Below are positions 16,276 through 22,896 of a stretch of 36,576 bases of DNA, piece by piece (the stretch's first letter is position 1; each line of letters starts with the position of its first letter). The stretch spans positions 1-36,576 of the forward strand of contig JAFZFF010000064.1 in NCBI GenBank assembly GCA_017556045.1. Reading direction: 5' to 3'. This stretch comes from Bacteroidaceae bacterium (GTDB lineage: Bacteria; Bacteroidota; Bacteroidia; Bacteroidales; Bacteroidaceae). The translations under genes were made by a program, and so were the position numbers. Below the pieces are notes generated by a model. The model searched no databases. It was given only the letters and a program-made list of their open reading frames with translations, and was not told the origin of the DNA.

Positions 16276-17133
16276 ATGACACACCGCAAATCAATATGCT
16301 CGCTCTTCGCAGCACTCACCGCAACCCTATTCGTGGGATGTGCCGAAAATGTAGAACAATTGGCTAAGCCCTACCTCGACCGCGCTGAGCACTCATTCGC
16401 TCTCGAGCAATATAGCCTTGCCAAGCTACAGCTCGATAGCATCAAGGAGCTATACCCCACGGCTTTCGAGGCACGTGCCAAGGCACAGACCATGTTGCTC
16501 CATATCGACCTCACTGAGAGCCAGCGTGCACAGCACTATCTCGATAGTCTCTACACCCTCTCACACGACATGGCGCAGCCCCTCATCCCGCAGTTCTATC
16601 TCGACAAAGACCCTCAGTACCAAGAGATAGGTCACTACTATGATTCACGCTACCGCACCGAGAGAAATGTGGGTCGCACCTACCTTCGTCCCCAGACAGA
16701 TGAGAAGGGAGCCTTTGTGCTCGTTGTCTTCTACCGTGGCAAGGATTTGCAAGCTCATACATTGCGCTTCACAGCCCCCGATGGCACCTATACCGAGGTC
16801 ACTGCGCCACACTCACATACCTGGAGCGATGCTTCGGGTCGTGCCGAGCGTCTCGACTTTGCTCCCGACGCAGAGTCTTCGGTAGCCTCATTCGTAGAGA
16901 TGCATGCCGACAAGACTATCAAGGTGGAGCTCATCGGTGATAAGGGTAAGGCGGCCATCTCCTTTGCCAAGGCCGACAAGCAGAGCCTCGCTGCGGTGGC
17001 CAACCTCGCCATGCACCTGCGCAATATCACTGACCTTGAGGGCAAACTGCAAGATACTCAGCGCCGTATCGACTTCGTACAGTCACGCCTGCAAGCTGAC
17101 TCTATCAAGCGTTCTGCGAGCGCTGTGCAGTAA
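16276..17133 (+). CDS. lipoprotein of unknown function with helical repeats
   Basis: A 285-residue protein with lipobox FVGCAEN (Cys22). Residues 28-100 look like two TPR-like helical hairpins (AEHSFALEQYSLAKLQLDSIKELYPTAFEARAKAQTML). Residues 130-250 form a beta-rich domain (FVLVVFYRGKDLQAHTLRF, RAERLDFAPDAESSVASFVEMHADKTIKVELIG), and the C-terminus is a helical coil (LRNITDLEGKLQDTQRRIDFVQSRLQ). I know similar lipoproteins in Bacteroidales but no function. The stop lies 12 bases before the start of the TPR regulator gene, so the two form an operon and may act together in envelope sensing. Codon use is the GC-rich host type. Confidence 0.7.
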   Translation: MTHRKSICSLFAALTATLFVGCAENVEQLAKPYLDRAEHSFALEQYSLAKLQLDSIKELYPTAFEARAKAQTMLLHIDLTESQRAQHYLDSLYTLSHDMAQPLIPQFYLDKDPQYQEIGHYYDSRYRTERNVGRTYLRPQTDEKGAFVLVVFYRGKDLQAHTLRFTAPDGTYTEVTAPHSHTWSDASGRAERLDFAPDAESSVASFVEMHADKTIKVELIGDKGKAAISFAKADKQSLAAVANLAMHLRNITDLEGKLQDTQRRIDFVQSRLQADSIKRSASAVQ

Positions 17134-17145
17134 TCGTAGGATAAG

Positions 17146-18846
17146 ATGAAGCTCCGCACCATTTTATATACTCTTCTCGTCGCTGCCCTCTGCGTGGGGT
17201 GTAGCGGTCGTGTCTCTATGCGTCAGCTGCAGGAGCTGGAGGCTCGTGTGAATGATGCTCCTGACTCCGTGCTCGCGGTGCTCACCGCAGCTGATATGCC
17301 GCGCTGGGGCGAGGCGCGTGCGTTCTATGCGCTGCTCACCGTAGAGGCGCAAGATAAGAGCTATATTGATGTTGCTGACGACTCACTCATCCGCGTGGCT
17401 ACACGCTACTATGACCGCCGCGGTCCCGCGCTACATCGCCTGCAGGCCTTCTACTACCACGGTCGTGTATATGCCAATGCGGGCCTACGCCACGAAGCGA
17501 TGACCGCCTACACGCGAGCTAAGGAATTTGTGGATGAGGTGGATGCTCCCTATCCTGTGGGATTGTTGTATGCACAAATGGGAACGCTCTATGGTAATGA
17601 CTACGATTATCCCCACGCATTGGAGTATATGAGAAATGCACTTGCCTATTATGAGTTGGCAGGGAAGGAGCGTTTGCAGTACATTGCTAAGCGTAATATA
17701 GGTTTGATTTATCTTAATATGGAGAATGTAGCGCAAGCTGATTCTTTGTTTAATGAAGTTTTAACATGGGGCGAAGCATGCAATGACACCTATATAACAT
17801 ATAGCAGCATTATTCAGCTCCTACGCTTGTATGATACCACTGGGAATACTGATGCTTTGGAATCTCTTTTTTTACGCTATCCGATTGGTGTGCTTCCCCA
17901 GAATGCAGCTACTTATGGAATCATTTCCCATTATCATGCATTAAAAAACGATAGGGTTGCTGCAGAGAATGCTTTGGCTCATGCATGGGACGTAAGTGCT
18001 TCTGCAGAGGATACAGCTAAGCTATTACAGAAAAGATACCAGATATATAAGGTCTTAGACGCACCTTACGATGCCTTACATAGCCACGAACAGTTGCTCG
18101 CTCATCAGGATTCCGTAGTACGCATCACCCTGCAACAACCCTTGATAGCTTCCCAACGTGATCATTATGAGACACGCTTGAAGGTGGAGGAACTACGTAA
18201 TGAGCAGCAACGTTATCTTATGCGAGGTGCAGCAGCGATAGTGTTGATGGTGGCTGTGGCGTTGGGCATCTATGTGCGTCGATTCCTGCGTAACAAGAAT
18301 CGTCAGCTAATGGAGCAGATAGAACTGGCCGATGAACTACGCCTTACTATATATAACAAGGAGCAGGATCTCGACAAGATGTCCGGTGAGTTAGAGGCTC
18401 AGCGCTTGACGTATGACACCAAGCTGCATGCCCAAGATCAACAAATATCACAGCTGTTCAGAGCACGATACAAACTGCTTGACGAGTTGAGCAAGACCTA
18501 TTATGAGGGTACTGCCAATAAGAGCGAGAAAGATAAGGTATATAAGAAGGTGCTACGTGAGATAGAGCGCCTTTCTGTAGATGAGGAGTTTGCTCAGCTT
18601 GAAGAGATCATCAATGAATATTGCGACAACGTGATGGCTTGCATTCGTGCCGAGTTGCCTAAGGTGTTTTCAAAGATGGACTATCATCTTCTTTGCTGTT
18701 TCTATATTGGTTTCTCGGGCAAGACCATTAGTGTGTTCACAGGTATAGAGGCCAATCAGATCCCTGTCTACAAACAGCGCCTTCGCAGCAAAATCAGTAA
18801 GTCCGATGCTCCAAATAAGCAGTTGATGCTCGATAAAATGAAGTAA
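17146..18846 (+). CDS. TPR-containing membrane regulator with C-terminal HTH-like domain
   Basis: A 566-residue protein with a lipobox-like CVGCSG (Cys19), a periplasmic TPR region (about 25-350; for example YYHGRVYANAGLRHEAMTAYTRAKEF and LYGNDYDYPHALEYMRNALAYYELAG), one transmembrane helix (about 363-382, AAAIVLMVAVALGIYVRRFL), a coiled coil (385-450) and a cytosolic C-terminus with CCFYIGFSGKTISVFTGIEANQIPVYKQRLRSKI. The last part resembles the LuxR-like helix-turn-helix of Bacteroidales TPR regulators. It probably senses an envelope signal and controls transcription; being just upstream, the RiPP island is an obvious candidate target. Composition changes sharply near 17520, from GC-rich host style to AT-rich. 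Confidence 0.75.
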   Translation: MKLRTILYTLLVAALCVGCSGRVSMRQLQELEARVNDAPDSVLAVLTAADMPRWGEARAFYALLTVEAQDKSYIDVADDSLIRVATRYYDRRGPALHRLQAFYYHGRVYANAGLRHEAMTAYTRAKEFVDEVDAPYPVGLLYAQMGTLYGNDYDYPHALEYMRNALAYYELAGKERLQYIAKRNIGLIYLNMENVAQADSLFNEVLTWGEACNDTYITYSSIIQLLRLYDTTGNTDALESLFLRYPIGVLPQNAATYGIISHYHALKNDRVAAENALAHAWDVSASAEDTAKLLQKRYQIYKVLDAPYDALHSHEQLLAHQDSVVRITLQQPLIASQRDHYETRLKVEELRNEQQRYLMRGAAAIVLMVAVALGIYVRRFLRNKNRQLMEQIELADELRLTIYNKEQDLDKMSGELEAQRLTYDTKLHAQDQQISQLFRARYKLLDELSKTYYEGTANKSEKDKVYKKVLREIERLSVDEEFAQLEEIINEYCDNVMACIRAELPKVFSKMDYHLLCCFYIGFSGKTISVFTGIEANQIPVYKQRLRSKISKSDAPNKQLMLDKMK

Positions 18847-18909
18847 ATTGTTGATTATCTGCGTAAAACTTCTTCTAATAACAAATCGTTATCCTCTTGT
18901 TTTATAAAT

Positions 18910-18917
18910 GGGGGGGG
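18910..18917 (+). repeat. G8 homopolymer tract
   Basis: Eight G in a row between the regulator gene and the RiPP island, in otherwise AT-rich sequence. Such tracts slip in replication; no gene frame crosses it, so an effect would be on transcription. Confidence 0.6.
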
Positions 18918-18959
18918 TAAATGATTGATATTCAACGACATAGCAACACATTGGCTGCG

Positions 18960-18986
18960 CTTGTTATATTTTAGGAATATAACAAG
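18960..18986. other. perfect 11-bp inverted repeat
   Basis: CTTGTTATATT pairs with AATATAACAAG across TTAGG. There is no T-run after it, so a protein-binding site or mRNA hairpin is more likely than a terminator. It precedes the RiPP island promoter by about 90 bases. Confidence 0.6.
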
Positions 18987-19006
18987 TGTGTAATCGTTTC
19001 ATTTTC

Positions 19007-19040
19007 AGCGCATAACAACGCAAAGTTGTTATGCGCTTTT
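19007..19040 (+). terminator. hairpin with T-run ahead of the RiPP island
   Basis: AGCGCATAACAAC pairs perfectly (13 bp) with GTTGTTATGCGCT over the loop GCAAA, and the stem is followed directly by TTT. It would end transcription from the regulator gene, 160 bases upstream, and insulate the island promoter at 19076. Confidence 0.8.
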
Positions 19041-19075
19041 CGTGCAATTCCCTTTCTCACCTAATAAATACCCCC

Positions 19076-19083
19076 TAACTTTG
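19076..19083 (+). promoter_or_regulatory. -7 promoter box of the RiPP island
   Basis: TAACTTTG fits TAnnTTTG, 33 bases before the ATG at 19117. Its place just after the terminator supports a fresh transcription start for the island. Confidence 0.65.
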
Positions 19084-19116
19084 CCATCGAAATCATTAAC
19101 AAAAAACTACACGATT

Positions 19117-19512
19117 ATGAAGACTTTTTTTAATTGGCTCTTGGTAGCCGTTTGCCTTTTTACAGTAGGCAATGTACAAGTGATGGCATCAAATGAGGAG
19201 AAGGAGGTAAAGGTTTCTGTACCCATAAGCACAGGCGATGTCCTTACAGGGGATGATCAAAGGGGTGTCTTGTCAGTACCTTTCACCGTCTACTATCAAA
19301 ATGGTACTATATATATAAGTACCTTTGCAGAGTTTTCAATGATTACAATTAATGTAGAGAATGAAACTACTGGTCAGGTATGGAACTCCGCATCGGATAT
19401 TCTCGATGGAATGGGCGATATTAGCATCATTAATGGCGGTGCGGGCAGCTATTCAGTAGAGATTGTGACAGAGTATGAAGAAATATTCTATGGAACATTC
19501 ACGCTTGATTAA
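19117..19512 (+). CDS. DUF3244-like secreted protein, first gene of the RiPP island
   Basis: A 131-residue protein that starts at ATG 19117, since the promoter box at 19076 lies inside any longer frame and MKTFFNWLLVAVCLFTVGN is a clear signal peptide (cut near VMA-S, about residue 25). The mature part is a small all-beta domain: VSVPISTGD, VLSVPFTVYYQNGTIYISTFAEFSMITINVENETTGQVWNSASDIL, IINGGAGSYSVEIVTEYEEIFYGTFTLD. This is the DUF3244 pattern found in Bacteroidales, a small Ig-like periplasmic or surface protein of unknown role. It is the first gene of the island, 17 bases before the next; AT-rich. Confidence 0.7.
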   Translation: MKTFFNWLLVAVCLFTVGNVQVMASNEEKEVKVSVPISTGDVLTGDDQRGVLSVPFTVYYQNGTIYISTFAEFSMITINVENETTGQVWNSASDILDGMGDISIINGGAGSYSVEIVTEYEEIFYGTFTLD

Positions 19513-19529
19513 TTTACATTAGGAATACT

Positions 19530-20306
19530 ATGAACAAGGTTGCGGTACTTTTTGTATCACACATCATCAATGACGATATAGTGGCTCGGTATGAGAAGCT
19601 GTACCACGAGTTACCATCCAATCATGAGCTATTTTGGGCATTCGATGCCGAAGGTGGAAACAAGGAACAAGCATTAACCTATAGTGGTAATATTCGCTTT
19701 TTCTTTTTCGACTCTTCCATGCTCAATGTTTTGGACTATACCGCTATTACAACAACATTGACTGGTAGTTTGAATTTTGTGATGCAACGCTTCGGTTTAG
19801 ATCATCCTGAATATGATTACTATTGGATAGTTGAGTACGATGTAGTGTTTACTGGCAGTTGGTACACTCTATTTGCGGACATTGATAATCTCGATTCAGA
19901 TTTAGTCAGTACGCATATTGAACGATACCATGTCCACAACTGGAATTGGCATTGGTGGCATCCTGCAGTATGGGTTGGTCATTGCATTCCTAAGGAGAGT
20001 TGCATCAAATCCTTCAACCCCATCTATCGTCTATCAGCACGTGCCCTGCAGTTTATGGATGCTTTCATGAAAGCAGGCAACTCGGGACACTATGAGATGC
20101 TGATGCCCACAGCCCTTTTTAATCATGGTTATACCCTTACCGACATTGGTGGACATGGAGAGTTTGCTCTACCGGAGTTTCGTAATCGATATTACATTTC
20201 TGATACAGGAATTAACAATGGCACTATGCGTTATCGTCCCGTTTACGAAGAAACCTATATCAGAAATATAAGTGCTATAGAAAAGTTGTTTCATCCCCTT
20301 AAATAA
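19530..20306 (+). CDS. GT-A-fold glycosyltransferase-like protein (DUF3405-like)
   Basis: A 258-residue cytosolic protein. It begins VAVLFVSHIINDDIVARYEKL and carries ELFWAFDAEG, then WIVEYDVVFTGSWYTLFADI, where the E-Y-D stretch is a likely metal/nucleotide-sugar site of the DxD kind. Later comes a tryptophan/histidine-rich segment (HNWNWHWWHPAVWVGH), YRLSARALQFMDAF and a final NRYYISDTGI. This is the shape of DUF3405-type glycosyltransferase-like proteins. In this position it probably glycosylates the precursor peptide or a product of it, although it could act on a cell-surface glycan. The identification rests on pattern only. The radical SAM gene follows after 15 bases. Confidence 0.5.
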   Translation: MNKVAVLFVSHIINDDIVARYEKLYHELPSNHELFWAFDAEGGNKEQALTYSGNIRFFFFDSSMLNVLDYTAITTTLTGSLNFVMQRFGLDHPEYDYYWIVEYDVVFTGSWYTLFADIDNLDSDLVSTHIERYHVHNWNWHWWHPAVWVGHCIPKESCIKSFNPIYRLSARALQFMDAFMKAGNSGHYEMLMPTALFNHGYTLTDIGGHGEFALPEFRNRYYISDTGINNGTMRYRPVYEETYIRNISAIEKLFHPLK

Positions 20307-20321
20307 TTTCGATTAGATGTT

Positions 20322-21566
20322 ATGACAGAATATATCTCTTCTGAACAAATCTATGATGCCTTGGCCAACCTCCCTCAACTGGTCTTTGAGGTTACCGATG
20401 CCTGTAATCTCAAGTGCAAGTATTGTATCTATGGCGAGTTTTACGAAGATCACGATGTACGTGAAAACAGTATGCTCCCCATAGACAAGGCCATACGTTT
20501 GATTGATTACCTTAATCAGTACTGGAATTCTCCTCGATGTACTTCGGCAAATTCTTACATGTATATCTCTTTCTATGGAGGTGAAGCACTGATGAATATG
20601 GATTTTGTTAAAGCAGTAGTAGCTTATATAGAACAGTTGGATTGTCCACGTCGCGAGTTCCGCTTCTCCATGACCACTAATGCAATACTTCTCCATCGTC
20701 ACATGGATTATTTGGTGGAGAAGAAATTCAATCTACTTATCAGTCTTGACGGCAATGAGTACAATCACAGCTATCGGGTAGACCACAGCGGACGTAACTC
20801 TTTCTCGCGTGTCATAATCAATGTAGATTTACTGCAAGATCGTTATCCTGAGTATTTCCGCAGATATGTCAACTTCAACTCCGTATTGCACAATCGCAAC
20901 AGCGTGGCAGATATATACACCTTTATAAAGCAACGTTACGATAAGATTCCCTCAATAGGTGAACTCAACAATTCAGGCATCCGCGATGACAAGAAGAAAG
21001 AGTTCAATGATACATATCGCAATACAATGGAGAGCCTTCATCAAGCAGAGCACTATGAGGAGATTGAGAATGACATGTTTGTTTCTGCCGAAAGTTATCA
21101 AGGATTAATGCTGTATCTACATCAATATAGTGGATACCATTTTGGAGACTATACAAGTTTACTGTTTGACAAAGAAAAACTTAGATATAGACCTACTGGC
21201 ACCTGTTCGCCATTCACAAAAAAAATGTTTGTTACCGTAAATGGAAAAATTTTACCATGCGAACGCATAGGTCAGCAGCATTATATGGGATTAATTACAG
21301 ACGATGAAGTTGTTTTTGATGCCCATGCTATAGCAGACCTATTCAATTCATATCTTAATCGAATAGAAAAGCAATGTTCGTCATGCCAGAATAAGGCAGC
21401 ATGTACTCAATGCTTATTTAATATAGAGGGATTGAATAATCAACCCCAATGCCATGGATATATGAACAAACAGGCATTGTTGCGTGCAAGTAGTGCCAAA
21501 ATGGCCTTTTTACGTGACCACCCTGAAGCTTATCGAAAAATAATGACAGAAGTAATCATTACATAA
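20322..21566 (+). CDS. radical SAM/SPASM peptide maturase
   Basis: A 414-residue radical SAM enzyme. FEVTDACNLKCKYCIYGEF holds CX3CX2C (Cys 28, 32, 35) for the catalytic [4Fe-4S] cluster; YISFYGGEALMN is the SAM-binding GGE motif; FSMTTNAILLH and LLISLDGNEYNHSYRV follow as in peptide maturases. The C-terminal SPASM region has GTCSPFTKKMFVTVNGKILPCERIG and CSSCQNKAACTQC plus a last QCHGY, enough cysteines for two auxiliary clusters. The family matches the GG-Bacteroidales peptide maturases. It should modify the Cys- and Tyr-rich core encoded 76 bases downstream, forming thioether or C-C links; the bond type cannot be read from sequence. Confidence 0.88.
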   Translation: MTEYISSEQIYDALANLPQLVFEVTDACNLKCKYCIYGEFYEDHDVRENSMLPIDKAIRLIDYLNQYWNSPRCTSANSYMYISFYGGEALMNMDFVKAVVAYIEQLDCPRREFRFSMTTNAILLHRHMDYLVEKKFNLLISLDGNEYNHSYRVDHSGRNSFSRVIINVDLLQDRYPEYFRRYVNFNSVLHNRNSVADIYTFIKQRYDKIPSIGELNNSGIRDDKKKEFNDTYRNTMESLHQAEHYEEIENDMFVSAESYQGLMLYLHQYSGYHFGDYTSLLFDKEKLRYRPTGTCSPFTKKMFVTVNGKILPCERIGQQHYMGLITDDEVVFDAHAIADLFNSYLNRIEKQCSSCQNKAACTQCLFNIEGLNNQPQCHGYMNKQALLRASSAKMAFLRDHPEAYRKIMTEVIIT

Positions 21567-21590
21567 ACCGTACTTAATCAAATAAACAGA

Positions 21591-21604
21591 TACATTGCAA
21601 TGTA
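21591..21604. promoter_or_regulatory. 14-bp perfect palindrome before the precursor gene
   Basis: TACATTGCAATGTA is its own reverse complement and lies in the AT-rich gap upstream of the precursor gene. It may be an operator for separate control of the precursor. Confidence 0.45.
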
Positions 21605-21642
21605 ATATAATTTTATTATTAATTTTTTAACAAGTCAAAAAA

Positions 21643-21894
21643 ATGCGAATTCAAAGAATTAAATTGAACGCTTTGTCAGAAACGCAGTTGCACGACAAAG
21701 AGATGAATGCTATTCTTGGAGGTGTTTCTCCTTGCGAATGTTCATGCTATTACAAGGATCAAGGCGGTTCTCCCTCAAGTTATAATGCAGCAGCCAATGG
21801 GAAATATGGATACATATCGTATGACGGGTGTAATGAAACTGTTTTCGACCCTGAAACTGGAAATCTCGGAGCATCAGGAAGAGTGACTGCATAA
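21643..21894 (+). CDS. RiPP precursor peptide, GG-Bacteroidales type
   Basis: An 83-residue peptide. The leader (residues 1-27) has the family form MRIQRIKLNALSETQLHDKEMNAILGG; the double glycine at 26-27 is the expected cut site of the C39 peptidase of the exporter at 29850. The core starts VSPCECSCYYKDQGGSPSS, followed by YNAAANGKYGYISYDGCNE, and has four Cys (31, 33, 35, 63), seven Tyr and several Ser. The CxCxCYY-x-GGS pattern is that of natural product precursors known from the GG-Bacteroidales group. It sits directly after the radical SAM maturase, which should modify the core; Ser, Thr, Cys or Tyr are also possible glycosylation sites. Confidence 0.88.
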   Translation: MRIQRIKLNALSETQLHDKEMNAILGGVSPCECSCYYKDQGGSPSSYNAAANGKYGYISYDGCNETVFDPETGNLGASGRVTA

Positions 21895-21905
21895 TCCTTT
21901 TAATT

Positions 21906-21956
21906 AGGAAGCTAAGGCCTTAAGCAATTCATCATCGAATGAGGTCTTAGCCTCCT
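21906..21956 (+). other. 15-bp stem-loop after the precursor gene
   Basis: AGGAAGCTAAGGCCT pairs with AGGTCTTAGCCTCCT (one mismatch, one G-T pair) over a 21-base loop. There is no T-run. It may stabilise the precursor mRNA 3' end or partly stop transcription, so the precursor is made in excess over the next genes. Confidence 0.6.
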
Positions 21957-21983
21957 ATGTAAACAAACAACATTAGTAGACCA

Positions 21984-22874
21984 ATGAAGAATAATTATAT
22001 AATATTTTTAGCACTGGTGTTTGTTTATCAAACCCTATTTGCGCAGCAAAAGCAAGCATATTCCCCTCATCCTTCTCATATGGTTAGAAATCGTGGTCTT
22101 ATTTCCACTATTGATTCAACCCGTTTACGCGTCTGGTACGCATTAAATGCTGACAGCATAGCTGATATGAACACCTACATAGATTATCAACGTTTGGATG
22201 TAGGCGATAGCGTCTCCAAGTATTACAGTTGGTTTGTTTATAACAGTGATTCGCTATTACGAGATTGGCACAAGAAACATCCAAGGGCCAGAAGTATTCC
22301 CAAATGGTTAGGACCAGGAGGAAAAAAGAAGGACACATGGATTCAATACGAATTCTCCGAATTGTACATGCAGAACGGCATGCTTACCGAATATGCATGT
22401 ATGCCCATGTGGCTCGAAGAACACAATTCGCAGTACTCCGAGCCTATTCCTCGCCAATCATGGATTATCTCTTTTGAAATGCAAGAATTATTGGGCTATA
22501 CCTGCCAGAAAGCCACATGCCATTTCCGCGGCCGAGACTATATCGCTTGGTTCGCTCCCGACATTCCTGTATGCCAAGGGCCATGGAAGCTTGGCGGTTT
22601 ACCCGGCCTCATCCTCAAAGCGCACGATGCCGATAGCCTATATATCTTCAATGCCGTAAAAATAGAGACGAGCAGACATCCCATCATCCGCTACGAATAT
22701 AAAAACTACAAAGTAGAAACTCGTGAGAAAGTGCAGAAAATGCAATGTGGATTTACGGAAAACTGGTGGAAAGCCGCAAACTATCATAAAGCAGAGATAT
22801 TGCCTAATGGAGAAATTGAAATGAAAGAACTCGTCTCCATATTTACACCCTACGAACCCCTTGAACTGGAATAA
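21984..22874 (+). CDS. GLPGLI family protein
   Basis: A 296-residue secreted protein with signal peptide (residues about 4-20, ending LFAQ). It contains the family hallmark GPWKLGGLPGLILKAHD at about 206-222, preceded by the typical IAWFAPDIPVCQ and the earlier YTCQKATCHF, in which two cysteines may form a disulfide. GLPGLI proteins are periplasmic proteins of unknown function that are regularly encoded next to TonB-receptor-like barrels and GG-Bacteroidales peptides. The next gene is such a barrel, its likely ATG 22 bases after this stop. It probably works in outer-membrane passage or handling of the modified peptide (inference). Confidence 0.88.
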   Translation: MKNNYIIFLALVFVYQTLFAQQKQAYSPHPSHMVRNRGLISTIDSTRLRVWYALNADSIADMNTYIDYQRLDVGDSVSKYYSWFVYNSDSLLRDWHKKHPRARSIPKWLGPGGKKKDTWIQYEFSELYMQNGMLTEYACMPMWLEEHNSQYSEPIPRQSWIISFEMQELLGYTCQKATCHFRGRDYIAWFAPDIPVCQGPWKLGGLPGLILKAHDADSLYIFNAVKIETSRHPIIRYEYKNYKVETREKVQKMQCGFTENWWKAANYHKAEILPNGEIEMKELVSIFTPYEPLELE

Positions 22875-22896
22875 TCAACCCATAAAACGATATATA

